64,000 bases of DNA from CAZCAC01 sp964496575 (lineage in GTDB: Bacteria > Planctomycetota > UBA1135 > GCA-002686595). Below the pieces are notes generated by a model. It made no database searches. It was not told the origin of the DNA and saw only the letters and a list, made by a program, of their open reading frames with translations. Where the stretch lies: the NCBI GenBank assembly GCA_964496575.1, contig CAZCAC010000010.1, positions 42,831 through 106,830 of the forward strand. The letters run 5' to 3'. Shown one piece after another: positions 44,636 to 52,101 of the stretch. The position numbers were made by a program, and so were the translations under genes. The first letter of the stretch is position 1, and each line of letters opens with the position of its first letter.

Positions 44636-45646
44636 GTGTTCTCCTGGCTCGCCATCCTCCAGCTCCCGCTCCTGTACCTCCCCCTGATGGTGGTCGGGCT
44701 GGGGGTCTGGGGTTCGGACTTCGACGAGCTTCCCGGCCGGCTCTTCATCGGCACCTTCCTCCTCCTGCCGCTGGTCGATCTCCTCCTCGGAAGGCGCTGG
44801 GAGCGGGCCGCCTGCGGCCTGCCCGGGACGCTCCTGCCCCTCCTGGGCGTGCTGCTGGCGGGGCTCGCCTACCGGCCGGTGCATCTCGGGTACTGGGACG
44901 AGCACTCGGCCGCGCAGGCGCTGCCCTTCTGTGTGCTGGGGCTCTGCTCCTGGGGAGTGAGCCGCGCCGGTGTGGCCCGCCTGCGAGAAGACGGGGCCGG
45001 CGCCCCGCCGGCTCTCGCGGGAGCGTTCCTTCTCCTCGGCGTGTGCTGGTGGTCCACGGCGCTGTATCCTCTGCTACCTACTCTCGGTCTCGGCGCCATC
45101 TTCGCCGTACTGGTCGTCGCGTGGCCGCCCCGGACCCCGGAGGCACCCGCTCCCCCGCGCTGGAGCCCTCCGCGGACGACGGCTCTACTCGCCTTCGGCG
45201 CGCTGCTCCTCGGCCTCGACCTCTTCCTGGTGGTCTGGGACTACCGCCACGACTCGAGCTGGGCCTGGCACCTCTTCGCCGCGTTCGGGGCGGCGGGGGT
45301 CGGAGCGTTGCTCGGGGGCCGGATCGGCCAGGTGGTGCTCCTGCTCGGGGCGATCAACTTCGCGCTCCTCGCCGTGCACCGCCCCTGGGTGCTCCAGCCC
45401 GCCCATTCCATCATCGCCGGCCTGGCGCTCGGCGTCCTGCTCGAGCGGACGGTACGCCGGGGCTCGAGCGGCAGTGAACGCCGGGCTCCGCTGGGAGCCT
45501 GGAGCGTCTTCTGGGTCCTGGGGCTGGTGCTGGGATTGACCCTCTACCAGAATCTCGCCTTCGCCGGCTGGCGGGTGCTCCTGCTCCTGCCTCCACTCGT
45601 CCTCCTGGTGAGGGCACGCCGCCAGGTCACGACCCCTCCTTCATGA
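44636..45646 (+). CDS. Polytopic membrane protein of unknown function
   Basis: 336 residues from GTG 44636, 4 nt after the phosphoesterase stop. About ten hydrophobic segments alternate with short Arg-rich loops (LAILQLPLLYLPLMVVGLGV, LALGVLLERTVRRG). No transporter or enzyme family was recognised. Its stop overlaps the LtaS-like gene by the ATGA arrangement, so it is produced with that enzyme. It may flip or polymerise a glycopolymer precursor, but the sequence gives no direct sign. Confidence 0.6.
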   Translation: MFSWLAILQLPLLYLPLMVVGLGVWGSDFDELPGRLFIGTFLLLPLVDLLLGRRWERAACGLPGTLLPLLGVLLAGLAYRPVHLGYWDEHSAAQALPFCVLGLCSWGVSRAGVARLREDGAGAPPALAGAFLLLGVCWWSTALYPLLPTLGLGAIFAVLVVAWPPRTPEAPAPPRWSPPRTTALLAFGALLLGLDLFLVVWDYRHDSSWAWHLFAAFGAAGVGALLGGRIGQVVLLLGAINFALLAVHRPWVLQPAHSIIAGLALGVLLERTVRRGSSGSERRAPLGAWSVFWVLGLVLGLTLYQNLAFAGWRVLLLLPPLVLLVRARRQVTTPPS

Positions 45647-47700
45647 TCCAGAGCTCAGGTATCGATGCGCCCGCGGAGCGTCGCGGCCTCTTCACCCGCC
45701 TGCCCACCCGCGTCCGGTTGGGTCTGCGGCTGGTGGGGCTCCTGTGGGCGCTCCTGGCTCTCTATCGCGCGATCTTCTACTTCGCCTTCCGCGACAGTGG
45801 GGGGGAGCTCGGGCTCGGCGAGCTCACCTCCGCCCTCTGGGTGGGGGCCCGGTTCGACCTGCGGCTGGTCCTGATCGTCACCGCGCCGCTGCTCTTGCTG
45901 GGCTGTCTGCCGTGGTTCGATCCTCGCCGGGGTGCCTGGCTGCGAAGGGCGTGGCTGGTCGTCTTCGTGGTGCTGGGCATACTTCTCTCGATCTTCTACG
46001 CCTTCGATTTCGGCAATTACGACTACCTGCACGAGCGGATCACGGCGGAGGTGCTGGACCAGGCGCTCTCGCCCGCCATCGCCGCTCGGATGGTCTGGGA
46101 GACCTACCCCGTCATCCCCGGGCTCCTCGCCCTTCTGATCTTCGCGGGGCTGTGGACCTGGGTGCTGAAGCGCCTCGTCCTGGTCGAGCTCGATCGGCCG
46201 GAGGGGGACGTGCCCCGCCGGTGGCGCTGGGCGCCGTGGACCGCCCTGGTGTTCCTGGTGGCCGGCGGGATCTACGGCAAGCTCTCCTGGTACCCGTTGC
46301 GCTGGAGTGACGCCTTCGTCTTCGGGAGCCCCTTCGCCACCTCCCTGGCGCTGAATCCGGTGCTCTTCTTCGTCGACTCCATCCCCAATCGCGGGGTGCC
46401 CTACGACGAGGAGCGGGTGCGCGAGCACTACGACGAGCTCGCCCGCCTCCTGGAGGTCGACGAGCCCGATCGCGAGGCGCTGGAGTTCGGCCGGACCTTC
46501 ACGCCCTCGGCCCCGCCGGCGAAGCGGCGGAACCTGATCATCATCCACCTCGAGTCGTGGTCGGGGTTCCAGACGGGGAACATGGCCGGCGAGTTCAACC
46601 CCTCGGACGAGCTCGATCCCTCTCCGCGCTTCGACGCCCTCTGCGAGGACGGCTACCTCTACACCAACTTCTTCATACCACGGGGCCCGACGTCGCGCTC
46701 GGTCTGGGCGATGGTGACGGGCGTGCCCGACATGAACCCGCTGCGCTCCGCCTCGCGCAACCCGAACATCGTCCGCCAGCACACCCTGATCGAGGCGCTC
46801 GAGGGTTATGAGAGGTACTACTTCCTCGGCGGCAGCGCGACCTGGGCGAACATCCGCGGGCTGCTCGCCCACAACATCGAGGGGCTGCACATCTACGAGG
46901 AGGGGGACTACACCTCCGCGCGCGGCGACGTCTGGGGAATCTCCGACCTGGCCATGTTCGAGGAAGCCGTCGAGATCCTCGGCGAGGTGGAGGAGCCGTT
47001 CTTCTGCTTCCTCCAGACCTCGGGCAATCATCGCCCGTACACCATCCCCGAGGACAAGCGCGGGTTCGAGGTGATCGAGGGTATCGATCCCGAGCTGCTC
47101 CTGGACAACGGGTTCGCGTCGCTCGAGGCGTACAACGGCTTTCGCTTTCTCGACTGGTCGCTGGGGCACTTCTTCGACGTGGCGCGCGAGCGCGGCTTCT
47201 TCGAGAACACCATCTTCATGATGTACGGCGACCACGGCGTGCCGGCCCCGCACGGGATCCCCTGGGAGAACCTGTCGCTGCCGGCGATGCACGTGCCGCT
47301 GCTCATCTACGCGCCGGGTCTCATCGAGGAGGGGCGCCGGTACGACCACGTGACCAGCTCGGTGGACCTCCTGCCCACCGCGCTCGAGATGCTCGGCGTG
47401 CCCTACTTCAACCAGGGACTGGGGCGCGACCTCCTGGTCGAGCGGCCCGAGTCGGAGCACTTCGCCTTCCTCCAAGACGGCTTCCTCACCGACGAGTACT
47501 GCCTGCGGCTCGACCCGACGCGGACGGCGCGCCTGTATCGCTACCGGAGCGATTCTCCCGCGCGGGACGTCTCCGCCGAGCTCCCCGAGGTCTTCGACGA
47601 GCTGTGCCGCCGCTACGAGGCGTTCGAGGAGTGGTGCTTCTACATGCTCTACCACAACCCCCCCCGCTCCCACCCCGACGGAGCAGAGCGAGTCCCGTGA
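45643..47700 (+). CDS. LtaS-like phosphoglycerol transferase family protein
   Basis: 685 residues. About five N-terminal membrane helices (LVGLLWALLALYRAIFYFAF and following), then an external alkaline phosphatase-superfamily domain like LTA synthase: LIIIHLESWSGF (metal Glu), GPTSRSVWAMVTGV with the Thr/Ser nucleophile region, TSGNHRPYTIP and FMMYGDHGVPAP. LtaS-type enzymes move glycerol-phosphate to glycopolymers or glycolipids; a diderm host would rather use it as a periplasmic phosphotransferase (OpgB or EptA-like). Start and stop each overlap a neighbour (ATGA at 45643, GTGA at 47697), so the operon runs from about 43279 to 48722. Confidence 0.82.
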   Translation: MIQSSGIDAPAERRGLFTRLPTRVRLGLRLVGLLWALLALYRAIFYFAFRDSGGELGLGELTSALWVGARFDLRLVLIVTAPLLLLGCLPWFDPRRGAWLRRAWLVVFVVLGILLSIFYAFDFGNYDYLHERITAEVLDQALSPAIAARMVWETYPVIPGLLALLIFAGLWTWVLKRLVLVELDRPEGDVPRRWRWAPWTALVFLVAGGIYGKLSWYPLRWSDAFVFGSPFATSLALNPVLFFVDSIPNRGVPYDEERVREHYDELARLLEVDEPDREALEFGRTFTPSAPPAKRRNLIIIHLESWSGFQTGNMAGEFNPSDELDPSPRFDALCEDGYLYTNFFIPRGPTSRSVWAMVTGVPDMNPLRSASRNPNIVRQHTLIEALEGYERYYFLGGSATWANIRGLLAHNIEGLHIYEEGDYTSARGDVWGISDLAMFEEAVEILGEVEEPFFCFLQTSGNHRPYTIPEDKRGFEVIEGIDPELLLDNGFASLEAYNGFRFLDWSLGHFFDVARERGFFENTIFMMYGDHGVPAPHGIPWENLSLPAMHVPLLIYAPGLIEEGRRYDHVTSSVDLLPTALEMLGVPYFNQGLGRDLLVERPESEHFAFLQDGFLTDEYCLRLDPTRTARLYRYRSDSPARDVSAELPEVFDELCRRYEAFEEWCFYMLYHNPPRSHPDGAERVP

Positions 47701-48722
47701 GTCCCGAGCGCATCCTCGTCGTCCGCAACGACAAGCTCGGCGACTTCATGCTCGCCTGGCCCGCCCTCGCCCTCCTGGCGGAATCGCTGCCCGAGGTGAA
47801 GGTCGATGTGCTGGTGCCGGAGTACACGCGCGAGATGGCCGAGCTCTGCCCGTGGGTGGACACCGCCGTGGTCGATCCCGGAGGGCGCACGGGAGGGGGG
47901 GAGCTGACCCGGCTCCTGCGCGCGGGGGGCTGGTCGAGCCTGATCGCGCTCTTCTCGACCACCCGCGTCGGCTTCGCCGCGTGGCGGGCGGGGATCGATC
48001 ATCGGCTGGCGCCGGCGACCAAGCTGGCTCAGGTGTTCTTCAACCGGCGGCTGAAGCAGCGTCGCTCGCGCTCGCTGAAGCCGGAGTACGAGTACAACGC
48101 CGACCTCGTCCGCCACTTCCTCACCGAGCGCGGGGTCCCGCCGAATGAGGTGGCCCCGCCGCCGCCGCCGTACCTGCACTTCGACGACGAGCGAGTGGCC
48201 GAGCTGGAGGGGCGGTTCCGCGAGGCGCACGCGCTGGATGGCGAAGCGCGCCTCGTCTTCATCCACCCCGGGAGCGGCGGATCGGCGCGGAACCTGTCGG
48301 TCACACAGTACGCCGAGCTCTCGGGCCGCCTGGTCTCGGCGCGCGGCCACGTCCTGGTGCTGACCGCCGGGCCCGGAGAGGAGGCGCGAGCTCGGGAGCT
48401 CGCCCGGCGGGTGCACGCTTCCCGGTGCGTGGTCTACCGCTCGGAGAGCGGCCTCAGGAGCTTCGCCGAGCACCTCCAGTTCGCCGATCTCTTCATCAGC
48501 GGCTCCACCGGCACCCTGCACGTCGCCGGCGCGCTCGATCGGCCGACGGCGGCCTTCTTCCCGCGGCGCCGCTCCTCCACGCCGCTGCGGTGGCGACCTC
48601 TGAACTCCCCGGGGCGGCACCTCGCCTGGTGCCCCGACGAGGGCGCGGCCGAGAGCGACCTGTCGAGCATCGACCTCGCCGCGGCCGCGAAGTCGATCAG
48701 CGAGACGTTCCTCGCAGACTGA
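47697..48722 (+). CDS. GT9-family glycosyltransferase (heptosyltransferase-like)
   Basis: 341 residues from GTG 47697, which overlaps the LtaS-like stop. The GT9 pattern is clear: ILVVRNDKLGDFMLAWPAL at the N-terminus, VFIHPGSGGSARNLSVTQYA in the middle and LFISGSTGTLHVAGALDRPT, the nucleotide-sugar site. Heptosyltransferases add heptose from ADP-heptose to lipopolysaccharide core. Fits with the phosphotransferase and a lipopolysaccharide-type envelope. Convergent with the GT2 gene (17 nt between stops). Confidence 0.85.
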   Translation: MSPERILVVRNDKLGDFMLAWPALALLAESLPEVKVDVLVPEYTREMAELCPWVDTAVVDPGGRTGGGELTRLLRAGGWSSLIALFSTTRVGFAAWRAGIDHRLAPATKLAQVFFNRRLKQRRSRSLKPEYEYNADLVRHFLTERGVPPNEVAPPPPPYLHFDDERVAELEGRFREAHALDGEARLVFIHPGSGGSARNLSVTQYAELSGRLVSARGHVLVLTAGPGEEARARELARRVHASRCVVYRSESGLRSFAEHLQFADLFISGSTGTLHVAGALDRPTAAFFPRRRSSTPLRWRPLNSPGRHLAWCPDEGAAESDLSSIDLAAAAKSISETFLAD

Positions 48723-48739
48723 GCCGGTTTCCCCCGAGC

Positions 48740-49522
48740 TCAGTCGAGCGCGGTCAGGCGCAGCTTGCGCTGCTGCTGATACTTGTAGGTGATCGCCTTG
48801 GTGTACTTGGCGAAGACGTGCATGAAGGAGAGGATCGACACCGCCAGCCCGGCGAAGCCGTCGAGGAAACCGCGCTTCAGGACGTACAGCCTGAAGAAGG
48901 TCCAGACGCCGTGCGCGAACGGCGTGAACATGGTGATCCGCCGGTCGCTCTCGATCAGCTTGCGCGCGGCGATCTCGGTGAAGCGATCGAGGGTCTTGAT
49001 GTGATCGCCGATGCTGTCGAAGGAGTAGTGCAAGAGATCCCCCGACAGGCGCCCCAGGGTCCCCTCGCGGATCCGCACCCGGTCGTGGGGGTTGGTGCCG
49101 GTGTGCTCGCAGCGGCGGCGGTCGTAGAGGCGCGCGCGGTACTCCGGGTACCAGCAGTGGTTGAGCCAGCGGTAGACGTAGAAGGTCTTGCGCGGCATCT
49201 CGTAGGCGGCGTGGCGGCCGAGCTCCTCCCGCACCGACTGGATCGATCGGGCGAGCTCCGGGGTCAGTCGCTCGTCGCAGTCGATGTTGAGGATCCAGTC
49301 GTTCTCCGCCTGCGCCGCGGCGAAGTTCTTCTGCTCGATGTATCCGAGGAAGTCCTGGAAGGTGATCCGGTCGGTGAAGCGCCGCGCGATCTCGACCGTG
49401 CGGTCGGTGCTGTGTGAATCGACTAGGACGATCTCATCGACGACGCCCACCAGGCTCTCCAGGCACGACTCGATCTTGTGCTCCTCGTTGTAGGAGATGA
49501 CGACGGCGCTGATGAGGGGCAT
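48740..49522 (-). CDS. GT2-family glycosyltransferase, WaaE/KdtX type
   Basis: 260 residues from ATG 49522. Family 2 fold: SAVVISYNEEHKIESCLESL, EIVLVDSHSTDRTVEIA and the DxD-like site LNIDCDERLTPEL, then a conserved Trp/Tyr-rich segment (YVYRWLNHCWYPEYRARLYD) typical of WaaE/KdtX, which adds glucose to lipopolysaccharide core. The C-terminal basic helix (FAKYTKAITYKYQQQRKLRL) may bind the membrane. A dispersed repeat lies between its start and the next gene. With GT9 it forms a two-gene core-sugar island, inferred from context. Confidence 0.8.
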   Translation of the reverse strand: MPLISAVVISYNEEHKIESCLESLVGVVDEIVLVDSHSTDRTVEIARRFTDRITFQDFLGYIEQKNFAAAQAENDWILNIDCDERLTPELARSIQSVREELGRHAAYEMPRKTFYVYRWLNHCWYPEYRARLYDRRRCEHTGTNPHDRVRIREGTLGRLSGDLLHYSFDSIGDHIKTLDRFTEIAARKLIESDRRITMFTPFAHGVWTFFRLYVLKRGFLDGFAGLAVSILSFMHVFAKYTKAITYKYQQQRKLRLTALD

Positions 49523-49581
49523 GGAGGGGTGCTGCGGGGACCGCGGGGAGAGGGCGAGGCGGGCATGAGAACCTACGTAGC

Positions 49582-49709
49582 GCGGGCTGGCGCCCGCAAC
49601 CCAACCGGTCAACAGACTTCTCAGATCACGATTCTCGCCAGCTTCGAGAACCTCCCTAGCCTGCCCATGCCTGCTTTCTGCGCGCAGCGCGCAGAAACCG
49701 ACTCCGAGT
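49582..49709. repeat. Two-hairpin dispersed repeat, copy 2
   Basis: 128 nt matching the copy at 27451-27560: opening hairpin gcgggc/gcccgc (49582-49597), central cacgattct, closing hairpin tttctgcgcg/cgcgcagaaa (49675-49697, 3-nt loop) and gactccgagt. The loops differ between copies but the stems are kept. Each copy lies 60-100 nt upstream of a minus-strand gene start. Confidence 0.75.
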
Positions 49710-49778
49710 AGATCGAGGCCGGCGCCGAGCCCGTTCCCGGGGCGATCCGAGGACCTTCTGGCTTTTCCTCGAAAGGTA

Positions 49779-49800
49779 CTGTATGGGTGTACGCATACAG
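49779..49800. promoter_or_regulatory. Palindromic operator over the GntR start codon
   Basis: CTGTATG (49779-49785) and CATACAG (49794-49800) form a perfect 7-bp inverted repeat spaced by 8 nt, spanning the GTG start at 49787. GntR/YtrA regulators commonly bind such palindromes at their own promoter, so autorepression is likely. Confidence 0.6.
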
Positions 49801-50218
49801 CCCACAGCAGGACGAACCGTTGTTGCACCTCCAGATCGACCCCCGGAGCGCCGCTCCGGCCTACCGACAGCTGATGGACCAGGTGAAGTACTACCTCGCA
49901 TCGGGCACCCTCCGCCCCGGGGACCGGCTCCCCTCGATCCGGGAAGCCGCCCGGTACCTGGCCGTCAACCCCTCCACGGTGGTCAAGGCCTGGAGCGAGC
50001 TGGAGCACGAGGGGGTGGTCGAGCGAAAGCAGGGGAAGGGGGTCTTCGCCCGCGAGCTCGAGTCCGGCTCGACCGCGGTCGAGCTCGAGGGGGCCTTGCG
50101 GCAGAGCGCCCGCCAGCTCGCCGTCGAGGCGACGCAGATGGGCGCGGAGCGCGAGCTGGTCCTGCGGATCGTGAACGAGGAGCTGGACGGACTGGCCCCG
50201 GACGAGGAGTCGCGATGA
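49787..50218 (+). CDS. YtrA-subfamily GntR regulator
   Basis: 143 residues from GTG 49787. Winged helix: APAYRQLMDQVKYYLASGTL, PGDRLPSIREAARYLAVNPS and TVVKAWSELEHEGVVERKQG, with the short helical C-terminus of the YtrA group, which controls ABC export operons. The stop overlaps the ATPase ATG, so regulator and transporter are made together. The palindrome across its start is the likely operator. The inducer is unknown. Confidence 0.88.
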   Translation: MYAYSPQQDEPLLHLQIDPRSAAPAYRQLMDQVKYYLASGTLRPGDRLPSIREAARYLAVNPSTVVKAWSELEHEGVVERKQGKGVFARELESGSTAVELEGALRQSARQLAVEATQMGAERELVLRIVNEELDGLAPDEESR

Positions 50219-51168
50219 GCGTGGCCGGAATCGAGCTCCGGGGGATCGAGAAGACCTTCGAGCGGAGCAACCGTGCCCTCGACAGGTTCGACCTGGTCGT
50301 GCCGGGCGGGAGCTTCTGCGGGCTGCTGGGGCGCAACGCGGCGGGCAAGACCACGGCGCTGCGCGTGGCGATGGGGCTCCTGCGCCCCGACGCCGGGAGC
50401 GCGCTCGTCCTCGGTGAAGCCTACGGGGCGGCGCCGCCGGCGCACCGGGCCCGGGTCGCCTACGTGCCACAGGAGATCCGGCTGCCCGCGCGCCGCAAGG
50501 TGAGCGAGCTGGTCGCCTATCTCGCCGGCCTCTACCCGCACTACGACCGCGCCCGGGCCCAGCTCCTCGCCCGGCGCTTCGAGGTCCCCTGGAAGCAGAA
50601 GGTCGGCACGCTCTCCGTCGGCTCCCGTCGCAAGGCGGCGGTCCTCCTCGCCCTCTGCAGCGGGGCGGAGGTGCTGATCCTCGACGAGCCGGGGGCCGGG
50701 CTCGATCCGATCGCCCGGCGCGAGCTGGCCGACGTCCTGATCGAGATGCTCAGCGGCGAGAGCCCGGGCGACGAGCGAGACCTCACCGTCCTGCTCAGTA
50801 CCCACCTGGTCGGCGACCTCGAGCGCCTCGCCTCGCGGGTCGCCTTCGTCGACCGCGGCCGGGTCGTGCTCGACGACTCCCTCGAGGCTCTCACCTCGCG
50901 CTTCCGGCGCATCCAGGTGGTCTGCGGCGAGTCGGTTCCATCGCGGCTGGAGATCCCCGGCCTGCGCCACGTCCAGCGCAGCGGCTCGGTGCTCAGCGCG
51001 GTGGCGGAGCTCCCCGGGGAGCACGCCCTCGACGCTCTGCGGGCGACCCCGGGCCTGCGCGTGGAGGCCTTTCCGATGACCCTCGAGGAGGTCTTCATCG
51101 AGATCGTCGGTCCCGCCCTCGACGATCCCGCGCGCGTCACCGTCGGCGGCGAGGAGGTGAACGCATGA
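50215..51168 (+). CDS. ABC transporter ATP-binding protein
   Basis: 317 residues. Walker A LLGRNAAGKTTALRV, Q-loop YVPQEIRLPARRK, Walker B VLILDEPGAGLDPIARR and the switch His in LLSTHLVGDLERLASR. The signature motif reads LSVGSRRKAAVLLAL instead of LSGGQ. About 80 residues follow the ATPase core (RRIQVVCGESVPSRLEI), as in drug/antibiotic exporters regulated by YtrA. Overlaps the regulator and the permease by 4 bases each. Confidence 0.9.
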   Translation: MSVAGIELRGIEKTFERSNRALDRFDLVVPGGSFCGLLGRNAAGKTTALRVAMGLLRPDAGSALVLGEAYGAAPPAHRARVAYVPQEIRLPARRKVSELVAYLAGLYPHYDRARAQLLARRFEVPWKQKVGTLSVGSRRKAAVLLALCSGAEVLILDEPGAGLDPIARRELADVLIEMLSGESPGDERDLTVLLSTHLVGDLERLASRVAFVDRGRVVLDDSLEALTSRFRRIQVVCGESVPSRLEIPGLRHVQRSGSVLSAVAELPGEHALDALRATPGLRVEAFPMTLEEVFIEIVGPALDDPARVTVGGEEVNA

Positions 51169-52004
51169 ACGCGTCCCCGGCGTACGGAGCTCCCCCCGAG
51201 ACCCCCGACCGGTGCCACGACCCGGTGGTGCGAACGCTCCTCCGACAGGAGTGGCTGCGCCACCGCCTCGGCGCGATCAGCGCGATGCTGTTCCTCGTCC
51301 CGACGATGGCCCTCTCCGCCGGCGTCGAGGACGCGCGCCCGGGGGTCTTCTTCTGGCTCGCCTTCTGCATGGCCTGGGGCATCGGCCTCGGGATCGGTCG
51401 GGTCGAGTGGCAGGAGGGAGAGGAGGAGTTCCACCTCACCCTCCCCGCGACCCGGGCCCAGCGCTACTGGGTGAAGCTCGCGGTGGGCGCCGCGGTGCTG
51501 CTCGCGGTGTACGCGATCGGCGCGGTCACCTGCTTCACCGACTGGTTCTTGCCGCTGTGGGACTCGATGGAGCTGAAGCCGTTCGAAGCCGAGGACCTGC
51601 CCCCCTGGGTCGGGACCGGCCCCGACTTCGTCGCCCTCGCCCTGGCGCTGCCGGTCGCCGCCTTCGTCGAGTGCTTCGCCCTCTCGATGGGGATCTCACG
51701 CCGGGGGGACGCCGGGTGGCTCCTGCGCCTCCTCCTGATGGGGGCGGGGACCGTCCTGGTTCTCCTCGCCGGGGGCCACTGGCTCGAGGGGCGGGCCGCC
51801 TGGCTGTACGTGCCCGCCTTCCTCGGCTACGCCGTCCTCCGCGCGATCACCGGGTGCCGGCTCTACGAGAGCAAGGACGCCGTCCTGGAGGTTCAGAGCG
51901 CCGGAGGCGGCGAGCGGCACAAGGTCCTCCTGCTGGTGCTCCTCGGGACCTTGAGCTTCCTGGCGCTCCTGGCCTGGTTCCTCTTCGAGAAGAGTGCCTC
52001 GTAA
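51165..52004 (+). CDS. ABC transporter permease subunit
   Basis: 279 residues with six hydrophobic segments (LGAISAMLFLVPTMALSAGV, FFWLAFCMAWGIGLGIG, VAAFVECFALSMGI, LLLVLLGTLSFLALLAWFLF). The EWQEGEEEFHLTLPATRAQRYW loop matches the ABC-2 permease pattern. With the ATPase it forms a half-transporter of ABC-2 type, probably exporting a toxic compound or lipid. No other permease is adjacent. Confidence 0.8.
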   Translation: MNASPAYGAPPETPDRCHDPVVRTLLRQEWLRHRLGAISAMLFLVPTMALSAGVEDARPGVFFWLAFCMAWGIGLGIGRVEWQEGEEEFHLTLPATRAQRYWVKLAVGAAVLLAVYAIGAVTCFTDWFLPLWDSMELKPFEAEDLPPWVGTGPDFVALALALPVAAFVECFALSMGISRRGDAGWLLRLLLMGAGTVLVLLAGGHWLEGRAAWLYVPAFLGYAVLRAITGCRLYESKDAVLEVQSAGGGERHKVLLLVLLGTLSFLALLAWFLFEKSAS

Positions 52005-52101
52005 GACCGTTTCGAAAGGTCGGTAGAGGAACTCCCATTGGGGTTATAGTAGGGGTGCGAAGAGTCCCTACCCCCATTCCCCACTCATCCGGAGGCCCCC
52101 G

